DNA of 64,000 bases from Ursus arctos (GCF_023065955.2 NC_079873.1:5656566-5720565), one strand, 5' to 3'. Positions 11,321 through 22,685 are shown, counted from the first letter of the stretch. Notes: generated by a model not told the origin, from the sequence alone. Program-made: numbers and translations.

Positions 11321-11973
11321 TAGTGGCCCCCAAAGCTGGGGTCTTGACACAAATGCACGTTGTAATACGTCACATGACATGGTACCAGTAATTTGTAATC
11401 TCTCATGGCAGAAACAGTCATTAAATGCCAAATAAATAAATGTGGGCAGATCCTAGGCTATTCATCTAAAATGCAAATCTCACTTGTTTGCATCTTTATA
11501 AGATTCCTTGACTGGAAAAGGAAGTGGGGTAAGGAGGGAAGGTACAGCCCTAGTGAGAGAGTTGCCTGGCAGCACCCTTGGGATAATACCAAGACAATAA
11601 GCAGAATAACATGTAAAATAACTTAAAATTCTAACCAATTGAAAAATAATTTCCAGCAGAGCATTATGCATATAGTGTGTATTAAATAAACATGGCCTGA
11701 AATTTCACATTAAAACATTTACACTCTTTCATCCAGTTGAACTGCACTAAAAGCTCCCTTCTCAGGGTAGTTTCACGGCCATGGATGTGTAAGAGGGAAG
11801 TGCTTTCCATGATAGCTAAATACCCAAGGGCTCGGGTATGAGGCTAAAATCACTTTTCCTACTGTTCATTTTCAGTTTAGATTTTGAAGACATAAATGAG
11901 TTAAAGTATTTCCTATTACCGCCATTCTGCGCAGATCTGGAAAATGCTTAATGATTAAAGTTAATATTTCGTC
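11321..11973. other. Unassigned sequence, no gene seen
   Basis: Unique sequence with no exon or RNA gene. The last 12 bases (taatatttcgtc, 11962-11973) appear to be the left target duplication of the L1 that follows. Confidence 0.5.
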
Positions 11974-11989
11974 CTAGCTTCAGCAATCA

Positions 11990-12190
11990 GACAACAAAAA
12001 GAAATAAAAGGCATCCAAATTGGCAAAGAAGAAGTCAAACTCTCCCTCTTTGCAGATGACATGATATTTTATGTAGAAAACCCAAAACACCCCACCCCCA
12101 AATTACTAGAACTCACACAGCAATTCGGCAACGTGGCAGGATAAAAAAAATCAATGCACAGAAATCAGTTGCTTTTCTATATACTAACAA
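11990..12190 (+). pseudogene. L1 ORF2 reverse-transcriptase fragment
   Basis: Translation over about 12031-12130 includes the reverse-transcriptase active-site block [14 protein letters not shown] (FADD, about 12048-12059), matching the L1 ORF2 palm motif. The frame breaks at a stop codon after GNVAG (about 12142) and the fragment ends near aacaatg (about 12191), where about 1.5 kb of ORF2 normally found downstream is missing. Dead remnant. Confidence 0.85.
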
Positions 12191-12240
12191 TGTAATGTAG
12201 AAAGAAGAGGTTACTGCCTATGTTCTCCTCTAGGATTTTG

Positions 12241-12790
12241 TCAAATGTTCAACATCACTAGCCATTGGGGAAATACAAATCAAAACCACAATGAGATACC
12301 ACCTTACACCAATTAGAATGGCAAAAATTAACAAAACAGGAAGCAACAAATGTTGGCGAGGATGTGGAGAAAGGGGATCCCTCTTACACTGTTGGTGGGG
12401 ATGCAAGCTGGTACAGCCACTCTGGAAAACAGTATGGAGGTTCCTCAAACTGTTAAAAATGGAGCTACCCTATGACCCAGCAATTACACTACTAGGTATT
12501 TACCCCAAAGATACAGATGTAGTGAAAAGAAGGGGCACATGCACCCCCAATGTTCATAGCAGCAATGTCCACAATAGCCAAACTGTGGAAGGAGCCAAGA
12601 TGCCCTTTGACAGATGAATGGATAAAGATATGGTCCATATACACAATGGAATATTACTCAGCCATCAGAAAGGATGAATACCCACCACTTGCATCGACAT
12701 GGATGGAACAGGAGGGGATTATGCTAAGTGAAGTAAGTCAAGCAGAGAAAGACAATTATCATATGGTATCACTCATATATGGCACATAAG
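12241..12790 (+). pseudogene. L1 ORF2 C-terminal fragment, frameshifted
   Basis: One frame (about 12291-12540) gives residues typical of the L1 ORF2 C-terminus, such as [18 protein letters not shown] and [20 protein letters not shown] second frame (12550-12789) continues with IAKLWKEP...WSIYTMEYYSAIRKDEY and ends at the stop after YHMVSLIYGT. A frameshift near 12540 separates them. The domain includes the Cys-rich stretch of ORF2p. No function remains. Confidence 0.88.
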
Positions 12791-13088
12791 CAATAGCACG
12801 GAGGACTACAGGGGAAGGGAGGGAAATCTGAAGGGGGGGAATCAGAGAGGGAGACGAACCACGAGAGACTATGGACTCTGGGACACAAACTGAGGGTTAC
12901 AGCAGGGAAGGGGGTGGAGGGATGGGTTAGCCCGGTGATGGATATTAAGGAGGGCATGTGTTGTGATGAGCACTGGGTGTTATGTGTAACTAATGAATCA
13001 CTGAACACTACACCAAAAGCTCATGATGTACTCTACAATGGCTAACTGAACATAAAAAAAAACAAAACAAAAGAACTAATATTTCATC

Positions 13089-13381
13089 ATTCTAAGTGAT
13101 TTTCCTAGCGAGGCAGACTGCATGCTCATCTCAAACGTCCTCTCTAGAAGAGGATGGTCTGTGACCATAACTACAGATGCTTCTCTGTCCCATTGATGTC
13201 ACTCTGGGCACTGTGACTTGCTTGGCTCATGGGCTGTGAAGTGAGAAGTAGCAAGTGCCACTTGGAGCAGAAGTTTTAAGAGCCATCCCAAGGGTCTTCC
13301 TTTTTTTTTTTTTTTTTTTTAAACCCCTGCCTCAAAACTAGCATACATGTCAAGTTAACCCCTGCCTCAAAACTAGTATAA
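13089..13381. repeat. Unassigned repeat-like segment, T tract, short duplication
   Basis: The text gaggatggtctgtgaccat...gtgacttgcttggctcatggg...agttttaagagcc is familiar from old interspersed repeats that I cannot assign. It ends in a run of about 20 Ts (13301-13320). Immediately after, the 20-base word aacccctgcctcaaaactag occurs twice, at 13322-13341 and 13358-13377 (period 36), a small tandem duplication. Confidence 0.45.
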
Positions 13382-14504
13382 ACGGCAAGCGCTAGCCAGC
13401 AGGCCAAGCTAAAGAACCTAAGAGGGTAGAGGAAAACGTTCCCCTGCCTAGACAAGTCTACTCACCTAGCAATTCCATGTGGGGTAATGAAAACCAGTAT
13501 CCACACCAACTAGTATAGTTATAAAGAGGAATGTTTATTCATTAAGCACTCCAGAAAATATAGCAAAAATCTATTGTTTGAGAGATTAGCCAGCCTCTCA
13601 AAATCCTGACCTCCCTCTTTATTCTCTTCTCTTAATAGCCAAACTACCAAAAGGAGGGGTCGCCATAACCTCAATCAAATTTCCCTCTTTCCACATTTTC
13701 TTCAACTACCATGAAGTCAGGCTCCTGTCCTCCAGGCTCCCCCACATCCCCTCCTTCCAAGTTACCACGGACACTGGGGTCCATTTCACCGTCCTCACAT
13801 CGCATTAGCCACAGGATTTTCAAAAGGCTACTCTCTACATTGTATCTTACACAACAGCCAAAGAAAGTTAATACTTGCCCTTCCCTTCTCAGAAAGATGC
13901 TTTGAAAAGCAAATGGTATTAATTTATGTGAAGATGTCTGCGAATGATAAATCTAAAGCAAATGAAAGATATTAACTTCATAACTGAGATCAAGCCAAAG
14001 TTGCTATCAACGCATTTCAGAAGGAATCCAGAAGTAATAAAAATGTCAAATTACCACTCATGCAGGTTAAGGACGTGAGGGACTCATACTGATCAGAGGG
14101 TCCTTCTGAGGGCACAGAACTTCAGAATTCTGATTCCGACTAGCAAATTTTTATCCAACCACATCCCATCACTTCATCCTGCTGAAGTCTCTACAAGCAT
14201 CAGGTCAGGCACACGGACGGCACATAATTAACACCTAACAAATGTCAAGTGAGCTAAGGATAAGCAAAGTACAACAAAGGGGGATGCCGGTAATGAGGTT
14301 CCACGTGCAAACACACAGAAACAAAAACCGACAGGACAGACAAGGCATGTGAACGTGAACACAGCATCTTGTCAGCACAAAGGAGAGACTGAAGAATTGG
14401 TCCTGGGACTGAAGAAATACAAAGGTCGGGGAAGGCTGTACAAAGAAGACATTAAATCTGGCCAGTAGAGGAAAAGACTTTCACAGCAGACTCATACGAA
14501 ACAG
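13382..14504. other. Unassigned sequence, no gene seen
   Basis: Unique-looking sequence with frames of 64 codons or less. No repeat family or regulatory motif is convincing. Confidence 0.45.
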
Positions 14505-14641
14505 ACACACCCAGCTTCCAGCTCCACATGTAAGAACCATGAAAGTCACCACTCTATCTTAACCACAAATAAAAAGCTGAACAGAGTGAAAAACAAGTCT
14601 TTTTGGATCCATCACACAAGGAGAACACAGAAGGAGGCACT

Positions 14642-14772
14642 GGTCCTGAGATTAGAGAGAAGGACAGGTGAATACACAGAGTCACGAGTCCCGAGATTGG
14701 AGAGAAGGACAGGTTTACACAGAGTCACTGCTCCTGAGGTCGGAGAGAAGGACAGGTGAATATACAGAGTCG
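14642..14772 (+). repeat. 44-bp tandem repeat, three units
   Basis: Three consecutive units of about 43-45 bp share a cctgag...ggagagaaggacaggt...acagagtc backbone, with the cctgag/cccgag words at 14645, 14690 and 14733. The units differ by substitutions and small indels. It lies in the presumed L1 5' UTR, where tandem promoter monomers occur in some L1 lineages. Confidence 0.85.
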
Positions 14773-15439
14773 AGGCTTACCAAGGGGAGAACCACTGCAG
14801 GAACCGGTGCCCATGGAGAAAAACCTGAACTGTGACTGGCAGATTGCTGGAGGCTCAGTTGATGAGTCTGGGAGTGAAAAACTTCAGGGGGACCCAGGGA
14901 TACGGGAGCCCCACAATATTGTGAAGTGTACCTCTAAGAGCTCAACCAGATTACCACAGCAAATACCAGAGAAAAACTCCCAAGCGTCTGGCAGGCGGAA
15001 AGGAAAAGGAGCCACTTTGAAATAGGTGAGAGCAGTCTGTTCCTTCTGGGAACCCAGGTAAGCAGACCCTCCCCTGCTGGAGGGTTATCAGGGCCTCACT
15101 GACCTGGGGAAGCACCCAGCGCCAGTTGGCTTTAGCCATTCTGTCCCACCTCACAGGGGGGAACTCTTCTGAAGTTCACAGCCCAGAGACCAGGCTCACT
15201 AAAAGGCTGAGACCTCATCGTAAGCTATAGAACACTTAAGCCTCCTCACACACCTCACCACCACATTACTAAAAGCCAATTTACAGCAGATCCTTTTACC
15301 TGGCAGATCACATCCAGCTATCAAGAAAAAAGTACAAGGCATACTGAAAGGCAAAAAACCACAATCTGAATAGGAAAAGCAAGCGTCAGAACCAGACATA
15401 GCAGGGATGCGGGAATGATGAGACCGACTACGATTCATA

Positions 15440-16090
15440 TTCTAAAGAGTCTAAAGGAAAAGGTAGACGACATGCAAGAACAGAAAGATGGACAATGTCG
15501 GGAGAGAGATGAAAATCCCAAGAAAGAACCAAAAAGAAATGCTGCTACAGATACAACAAAAAAACCAAACAACATACAAACAAACAAAACCCTGGTAACA
15601 GAGAAGAACACTTTTGTGTTGGACTTGCTAGTCGATAAGGACACAGTTAAGGAAAGGATCATACCAGACACCAAACTACAGATCCAGGGAGCTCAGTGAA
15701 CAGCAGCAGGACAAAAAAACTATACCCTGGCATACCCCTTTCAAAGTACAGACAATGAAAGATTAAAAAAAAAAAATCCTGAAAATACCAAGAGGGGAAT
15801 ATACTATTTTACCTACAGAGCGATGAAGATAAGAATTACATCCACTTCTCAGAAACCGTGCCAGCAAGAAGAGTGGACAGAAATATTTAAACTATGGAGG
15901 GTAAAAAAAAAAAAAAAAAACACCAACCAGAATTCTGCACCTGTGAAATTATCTTTCAAAAGTGACGGAGAAATAAAGGCTTTCTCAGACGAACAAAAAT
16001 TAAGGGAATTTATTGCTAATAGACCTGCCTCGCAAGAAAGGTTAAAAAGTTCTTTAGAGAGAAGAAAAATAATACAGGTCAGGAACTCAG
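15440..16090 (+). pseudogene. L1 ORF1 remnant
   Basis: Plus-strand translations recall L1 ORF1p, the RNA-binding chaperone of the L1 particle. A coiled-coil-type N-terminal part (SLKEKVDDMQEQKDGQ, about 15438-15485) is followed after an internal gap by PDTKLQIQGAQ (15667-15699). A C-terminal part (about 15823-16080) includes KLSFKSDGEIKAFSDEQK and LREFIANRPASQ, the conserved C-terminal-domain region. Frames are broken by stops, an A-run at 15904-15920 and deletions. No function remains. Confidence 0.82.
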
Positions 16091-16117
16091 ATCTACATAA
16101 AGAAGGGAAGAACATCA

Positions 16118-16289
16118 GCGGCGCCTGGGTGGCTCAGTTGGTTAAGAGTCTGCCTTCGGCTCGAGTCATGATCTCAGGGTCCTGCTCAGGGAGGCGTCTG
16201 CTTCTCCCTCTCCCTCTCCTCTCCCTCTGCCCCTGCCCCTGCCCTCCGCTCCTGCTCATTCTCTCTCTCTAATAAATAAATAAAATCTT
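16118..16289 (+). repeat. Can-SINE inside the L1 ORF1 relic
   Basis: Begins gcggcgcctgggtggctcag and ends aataaataaataaaatctt. A perfect 19-bp direct repeat, aaagaagggaagaacatca, flanks it (16099-16117 and 16290-16308), and the L1 text continues across it. The body is short: the usual B-box stretch (gggatcgagcccc) is missing, with ggtcctgctcagggagg directly joined, so it is an internally deleted copy. Confidence 0.95.
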
Positions 16290-16450
16290 AAAGAAGGGAA
16301 GAACATCAAAGAAGGAATGAAGATAAAATAAAAATTTCTATTTTCTTGTTCTTAATTGATAAATTTGCCCAAACTAGTGTATTTCTGGAACAGTGCATGG
16401 TGGGGCTACAGTAGAGGGGATGGCAAAATAGTCTGAGAGATGAATGTGAG

Positions 16451-16927
16451 AAGATTACAGAAGGATGAACGTAAAGGTGAAGGAGAAGAAGGCTTTTAGC
16501 TCGGGTGATGGAGTGGAAATTCATGTTTTTAAGTAATATTGAGAATCCAGGGAGAGAGAGAGGTTTGCAGAGGGCAAATAAGCAACTCAGTCCAGATCAT
16601 AGACCTTGTGAGTCCCACGGTCAGGCCTGGAACCCAAAGCCAGACTCTGCACCACGCCGCTCACTGCCTCTCACAACAACAGCAGAGAAAATGTGATCAA
16701 ATGAAGACACCGTAACTGCAAGAGTTTCTACAGGACCATCAACCAGAAATGACCAGTGTGGAGCTGTATCCACAACTCAGGATAGAAATACTGCAGTGGT
16801 TTCTGTCTGTACAGATGAAGGAATAGCAAGGAGAACAAAGCAGGGAAAGAAGGGACACATCGCTGGCCAAAACCGGACTTCTCACTCTGCCTTCCAAATA
16901 TCAGAGAGCAAATGTCACGCTCCCATT
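16451..16927. other. Unassigned sequence, no gene seen
   Basis: Unique-looking sequence after the L1 relic, with a (GA)n-like stretch at about 16551-16562. No coding or RNA gene signal. Confidence 0.45.
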
Positions 16928-16936
16928 GCGCGCGCA

Positions 16937-16972
<36 letters not shown>
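16928..16972. repeat. (CG)n(CA)n microsatellite
   Basis: gcgcgcgcacgcg passing into about 17 uninterrupted CA units. Alternating purine-pyrimidine DNA of this kind can adopt Z-form. It produces spurious Thr-His-rich and Cys-Val-rich frames on the two strands. Confidence 0.97.
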
Positions 16973-16974
<2 letters not shown>

Positions 16975-18554
16975 GAAATGACTCTCCCAGCCTTGATGAT
17001 TTTTTCCTGCCAGGATACATCCGGATGGGGCAAAAAATGGTTTAGAAGCAACCCAGAAAAGCTTCCCTGTGTATGCAATTTCACATGCCATCAGAGCTCA
17101 CGCCTCCTTACATATTCTCCATTACCACTGGGAAAACAAAAGTTCTAAGGGGTTTCACTGCCTTTTTGTCTCAAAATGACAAAGAAACGAAAGAGGGAAA
17201 CATACACAGAGTGCACAGGACAAAAGTGGGGATGGGGTCTGGAGGGAGTAGAGCAGCATTCCGGAGCTTTAAAATATAGCAAGTAAGCGCTTTTGCCTCG
17301 AACGTGTCCTGGGTCTTGGAACCATGATGTGTGTTTAAAGAGACGGAGCAACAGGGCTTTCTGGCGATCAGAACACTTTTCGATGCTATTTCATGCAACA
17401 CTTTTCGAGTTGGCCACGATTTACAGTTGATTAGCCTGCATAGTTGAGTTGCTTTCTCAAAAGATCCTAGGAAGGGATTATTTCTGTGCCCAAAGAGCCC
17501 CAGAGAATAGGGAGGGCCGCTCGCGGCCGTAATGTGAATTCCCCGGACTCGGTACACTGTGCTCATTGAAGCAGATAAAGCAAAGTTAAAGAAGCATTTA
17601 GTTCTTCAGAATGCCAGCCTTAATAAGTATCTTTTTGTGGAAGGATTTAGGAGGAGGGGAGGGTTATCCTTAGTGCAGGCATTATTTCCTCATACAAAAA
17701 GGGAAAATGTGCATACAGTTGGATGTAAAAAGCCAAAGCTCACATGCCCTCCTCCCCTCCCCAAGGAAAAGTTGCTGAACACACACTCCCAAACGCCAAG
17801 GCATGAATCTTCACAGCTTAATAGTCCCGGAGCCATTGTGCAGTTTCTCTTGGGAAACGCAGCTCATTGATCTGCAACCGCCCAAGTTCAACCTTTCAGC
17901 TGTGAGAACCGGGAGCTGTACGGGCATCAAAGCCCTACCTTCATCAGCAAGCAGAGCCCAAGACGGGCTGTGTCCCCAGGCGGCGCTGGGCAGCTCCCCT
18001 TGTACTCTCAACAATGCTGCCATCAAGGCACATGAGAAAAGTCTGCAAAAGGCTGAATCGGGCCACATCTGCGGGCGGCGGAACTCTTAAAGTGATCTTT
18101 GCCTGCACAGTGCAAGGCTCGTCCTGGCCCCAGAAGCTTTCAGAGGGTCCTCCTGTAAACAGCGTTCCTTATGCTCAACTTGACGCAGAATTAGTCATTT
18201 GTAATCACTTGAAATGCATACTGTTTCATAAGGCAATGCCATGTGATCCCATTTTTCTAAGCACCAGCAAATGGCTCCTGTTCATCTCTGCCTTATTCCC
18301 AGCCTGTCCTCCAGAGAGAAGAGATGCACGGACGGACGTGCACTGAGCTCTTGCTATGAGGAAAGTCATGTCGTGATTCCCACGGTCACTTGACTGGAGT
18401 TTCCCCTGTAGTTCGAGAAGCTGAAAACCCAGTTTATCTACAAGTATTTCTCTATGCTTAACATTTTCAGTATGGACTCCCAGAGCCTAAGGCAGATTGA
18501 GAACGTTCTTCACAGAAATCAACATAAACAATTACTACTAATAATAATGGAAAT
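16973..18554. other. Unassigned sequence, no gene supported
   Basis: Repeat-poor sequence. The longest frame is 131 codons on the minus strand (17171-17566), overlapped by plus-strand frames, with no domain recognised. A compact CpG-rich word, ggccgctcgcggccgt, lies at 17515-17530 but is isolated and does not make an island. Confidence 0.45.
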
Positions 18555-18600
18555 GAGAGCGAGAGCGAGAGAGAGAGAGAGAGAGAGAGACAGAAAGAAA
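18555..18600. repeat. (GA)n microsatellite
   Basis: gagagcgagagcgagagag continuing as GA repeats to about 18590, then cagaaagaaag. Polypurine tract on the plus strand. Confidence 0.95.
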
Positions 18601-20133
18601 GACGTCTTTACAAAGTGCACACTTTAAGTCATTTTTTTCCTCCACACAAATGGAAAATGAACTCACCCACATTGGGAGCTATGCTCTGAAAGGAGCCAGT
18701 TGAGAGAAGTCCTTTCTTTATTGTGTAGTTTTAAAGACTATTCTTTGACCTCTGCTATTTATGACTTAAGATCTGTGAAGACAGGGCCAAAGCCCTTTGG
18801 TTCCAAAGGGTGCACACAAACAAAAGCCTTCCACCTTTGCTCCACTTACCTCATTTCCCATCAGAACATGTTAATATCGCACTCCCCCTGGGTTCATCAT
18901 TTAAATTGCTTTTTCTTGTTTCTTTTGCCAGTTACAGCCATTACCTAATTGACAAGTGGCAACCACTGCTCCTTTCCAAGTATGATGCCATAATCATCAC
19001 TGCCCAGTGGAAAGACTGCTGCTATGAATACAGATGTCTTGTCACCTCATCTCGGCTAACCATGAAATTGTGGATGAAATGGTCCAGGAAACCAAAGGAC
19101 TCATCAGGCACGTTGTAGCCGCAATATGGCAACTTTCTGGTTAGTTGCTGTTTCATCGGTTTATGGATTTATCGACAGCCCTTGTCACTCTTAAAGGCGT
19201 TCAAAAACAACTGACCAAGATCCGTGGGATACAGAGAAACCACAAATCTTCAGGGTGTAAGAAGAACAAGATAAAGGGAGATAAAAACAGAGACAATAAA
19301 CAAATGGATGGAGTCAGGATAAAGCTAGTCTCCAAAATACATGTGATTAATTTCAGTACCCTTGTTAAAAATTAGGTATTTTATTTATCTTTTAGCTTTC
19401 TAACAGCCAACTCAAGGGGAAAACACTATGAGTTAAGGTACACAGTATCCACAGGAGGAGAAAAAAAAAAAACCTACCAATTTCTAGGGGAAAACAAAAT
19501 TAGTACTGATAATGCCAACACAATGAATGCCTTCTCAAGCTTCCTTCTAAGGATGGCATGCAGTAACAGACCAGTGTCCCAATGGCTGGGTCTATGAGAC
19601 AGTGGCTGAGAATAACTCTGCATTGCATCAACATGTATCGAATAAAACCCATTTGCTAAAGGACAGTCTTGAGATGGGAAAGGTAGGTGGTTTAGTTCTG
19701 TAATCAAGGCACAGAGTGCAGAGCATCTGGAAAGGATATATCCACCAGGCATGTCTAAAGATTGTTTCTCCCTGCCGACTTCTGGTGGCACGGGGCTACA
19801 GCGCGTTAGATAGCCTGCTCCTTGGCGAGTATCCGGAGTAGAGCGGCTTTGTTGACATGTCACTGTCATTTCATAGCCAGCAGAACTTTTGTCAGCCCAA
19901 TATCCACTGCAGAAACTAAAGAGCCTAACAAGATGTTCGAGTAGGAAATGCAAAAGGTAACGCAACGGCTGCAGAGACATGCATCAAAAGTAAAGCTCTT
20001 CCTTACAAAAACATTATTTTCTCTTTCAACAGAGAAGAAAATAGAAGGTAGACCTCAGTAGTGTATCTCATACAGTATGGCCACAGTAATTTAAGTTTAG
20101 GCTGAAAAGGAATTTAAAACAAATGTCCTTAGT

Positions 20134-20137
<4 letters not shown>
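18601..20137. other. Unassigned sequence, no gene supported
   Basis: Contains a 168-codon minus-strand frame (19474-19980), one of the longest in the window. The translation has a hydrophobic C-terminal tail (FIVLALSVLILFSP) but no domain I know, no conserved Cys/His pattern and no splice or promoter context. It could be a chance frame; codon-conservation data would decide. No named repeats. Confidence 0.4.

Positions 20138-20164
<27 letters not shown>
20138..20164. repeat. (CA)n microsatellite
   Basis: About 13 CA units within cttagtccacacacac...acacacttaaatc. Confidence 0.97.
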
Positions 20165-20167
<3 letters not shown>

Positions 20168-20449
20168 AAATCACCCAAAGAACATCATGCTTTGAGCAAT
20201 GAATCTTACAAGGGAGTTCTCTGACCTAAACTAGCTGCAAAATGAATATACCAACATAGTTGCAGGTCATTATTTATAGGGTGATGGAAGTTCTTCCGAA
20301 TCAAATAGGTTTTCAAAGAGAAGAACTTTTGAGAAAGGAAAATTAGTTTGCAGAAATTAGCCTACATTTTTTCAGACACGACAGACAGCAAGAGTGTGTG
20401 TCCTTGATCACTCAGCTGGTAAAAGCAGTTGAAATTAAAACCTAGATTT

Positions 20450-20561
20450 CAGGCGCCTGGCTGGCTCTGTTGGTAGAACATGCAACTCTTGATCTCGGGT
20501 CGTGAGTTCGAGCCCCACGCTGGGTGTAGAGATCACTAAAAAATAAACAATCTTAAAAAAA
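20450..20561 (+). repeat. Short Can-SINE with perfect TSD
   Basis: Short form with the tRNA-like head only: aggcgcctggctggctctgt, tggtagaacatgcaactc, gagttcgagccccac (intact B box) and tgggtgtagagatcac, then an A-rich tail. A 14-bp direct repeat, taaaacctagattt, flanks it (20436-20449 and 20562-20575). It lacks the pyrimidine-rich body of the longer copies. Confidence 0.93.
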
Positions 20562-20575
20562 TAAAACCTAGATTT

Positions 20576-22685
20576 ATCTTCTTGTAATGACTGTTCTCTT
20601 AAAAACATAAAGACATCATCAAGGCAGACGATGCAACAGCACAAATCAGATTTCTAAGAAAATCCTGTGTATGTACAGGCACGGCAACTAGACTTGAGTC
20701 TCATGTCAAGGATTACCTACGCAAATGCTCACGGGCTAAATCCCAGTGGGAGTTTTTGCTCCCCTTCTCGAGAACATTTTGACAAGGACCACTTCTTGGG
20801 GGAAGTAGTCCAACAAAGGACAATCACGTGTGAGGCCCACAGATTTGCCCACCCAGCCACTGAAAGCCAACCCCGGCTCCCTTCTAAAACCTACCAGTCC
20901 CCCAGGCTAGTGCTTTCTGCCAGCTACCCGATCAAACCCCAACATCCTCAAGCGATCGGCGCTCATCCACGCTCTGAGTGCCTTCTGACGAATACATTAC
21001 AACTCCAACACATCTGTCAGACCGTAATCACCATGTAATGCATCCTGACGGAGAAGTTTTTCATATGTTCAAAGACATTCCCTTTCTAAATCCAGCTTTC
21101 AGGAACCCTTCTTCAATTGTGAACCAAATAAGAGATTTTGTTGGCATCTTCTTTCATCGGACGGGAGGAGAAATTTATAGAGAACAGGCAAGGGCGTGAA
21201 TAAAGACTTACACGGAGGTGGCTTTTTCCCTCCCACAGGTCTTTGCTTTGAAGTTTATAGCACGTGGAAGCGTCCTTCACACCCGTAAAAAATTGATAGG
21301 GAAAATCGGAAACACATTGGGCTATTAACATGTCACATGTTGGATTTAAATCTAAATAAGACCCTGTTCTTTCCCTTATATGGTGATTGTGCTCTGAGTC
21401 TAGCAGGAGGCTTTGCCTGTTCTTTCAGGCTAGTTTCTAAGTTAAAAAAGCCTGGAATGTTCCAGCAACTGCAGGCTAATGATCACCCAAAAGCACACTA
21501 ATATGTTTGATAAAAGTTCCCAGCATGAGGGCAGAAAACACTTACCATAAGAATGACATGTGAGGAGAAGCAAATCGGAGACACCAGCTCAGGCCCCTTC
21601 AATGCTGGAGGCGGCAATTACAACTGGGAGCACATTCCGGGAGGCTGGGGCCGACGGAAGGGGGCACAAATCTCTTAACTGTTTCAACCATTAACTCCTC
21701 GACCCACCTGCATTACCGCTACAAGGGACGCTGCTGGAAGCCTTCAGCCTTTCTCACACAGCTCGGTTCTGCTTCCTCACCAGTTAAGAAAGGAAGTGTT
21801 GACTCTGGATACCTCCTGACCCCGTTTATCAGTTTTTTTGGTTTTGTCTGCTTCATATTCTCCCCTTTCTCTCTCTCTCCCTTTTTTTCCATCTCTGCCT
21901 TTACATCAGAGATGATCTCCCTTCGCATGTTCCTGCAGAGTAACACTGGACAGAGTCCTTGAGAAGCATGTCGCACAAGTACTGACCAACTGATCGCCAT
22001 CTGCATTTAGACTATGAAGTTCAAGGACTTAGGTCTGCCTTAAATGGGCCTTCGTCTCTTGGTAAGCTCATCTCTGGGTACCTAAAATCATGCCATTTTG
22101 TGGCCATGCCATGATTTCTTCTCGTATGCATTCCATGCAAATTTTAATTCCACCACTGGTTTAAGGAAATGGTAGCATAGTCCTTTCTTCTCAGATGATG
22201 ATATCCTATTTATTTTCTCCTGAGAAATAATGTCATGATTTTTACTTATGGAAACAGCACTGGTACCACAATAAAGGGAACTAATCATATCACTTGGGAA
22301 GTTTTCTGGAAGAAGCTGTCCCTTCCAGGGGTACAAACCTACACTCATTTGACAACCACTGTCCGTTGTGGCTTTGCATAGGAAATAGGGGGTAATTCAC
22401 AAGAGACGGCAGTATGTGAGGTAAGAGATACTCAATATGAATCCACTTCCTCTTTCAGGGTGATTGTATAAGGTCAGGGAAAGCTACAGAATAGCAGTAA
22501 GTGCTACTACAGGCTTTAAACGTTTTAAACTATAGAAAACATCGGAAATTTTTCATCCACTGTTTGTTAGAGTTGCAAAGAAGAAAATTATGTTCTTGGA
22601 TATTTGGACACAGTGTATTTCCATGTGGGCCTGAGTTTTTCATTTTCCTCCTTAAGATACGTTCTTCTCAGGCTCTATGGATTCA
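20576..22685. other. Unassigned sequence, no gene supported
   Basis: About 2 kb without a named repeat. Frames are short (123 codons or less, 20667-21038) and unrecognised. The stretch 21440-21720 has word combinations seen in enhancers (ggaatgttcc near 21456, ggcggcaattac near 21611), but this is not evidence of function. Confidence 0.45.

Larger units (their letters stand above)
11974..13076 (+). mobile_element. L1 LINE copy, truncated and rearranged
   Basis: A 5'-truncated, internally deleted L1. It begins in the reverse-transcriptase region of ORF2 (about 11978-12190), jumps to the ORF2 C-terminal region (from 12241) and runs through a purine-rich 3' UTR (ggaggactacaggggaagg) to an A-rich end, cataaaaaaaaacaaaac. 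A likely imperfect 12-bp target duplication is taatatttcgtc (11962-11973) versus taatatttcatc (13077-13088). Between the two sense parts lie about 30 bases in antisense (12211-12240). It cannot move by itself. Confidence 0.9.
14505..16450 (+). mobile_element. Ancient L1 5' region (5' UTR and ORF1)
   Basis: Old L1M-type LINE 5' half: a 5' UTR-like part (about 14505-15430) with cagcttccagctccacatg and a 44-bp tandem, then coding remnants of ORF1 (15440-16090), then inter-ORF sequence (gaatgaagataaaataaaaat, from about 16309). The SINE at 16118-16289 splits it. The 5' start is approximate and the 3' limit is lost in diverged sequence. No ORF2 follows, so this is a 3'-deleted relic. Confidence 0.75.

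Noticed and set aside
12291..12789. Open frames resembling a conserved protein C-terminus
   Set aside because: They are L1 ORF2 remnants in two frames with a frameshift, not host genes; annotated as pseudogene.
16928..16972. Regularly spaced repeats suggestive of a CRISPR-like array
   Set aside because: Simple CG/CA microsatellite; the host is a mammal and no direct repeat-spacer pattern exists anywhere in the window.
17500..17540. gcggccg-containing CpG cluster as a second CpG island
   Set aside because: Only a short isolated run of CpGs; flanking sequence returns to CpG-poor within about 40 bases.
19474..19980. 168-codon minus-strand open frame with hydrophobic end
   Set aside because: No family resemblance and no supporting gene structure; low-complexity hydrophobic end is not enough. 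Codon conservation would be needed to revive it.
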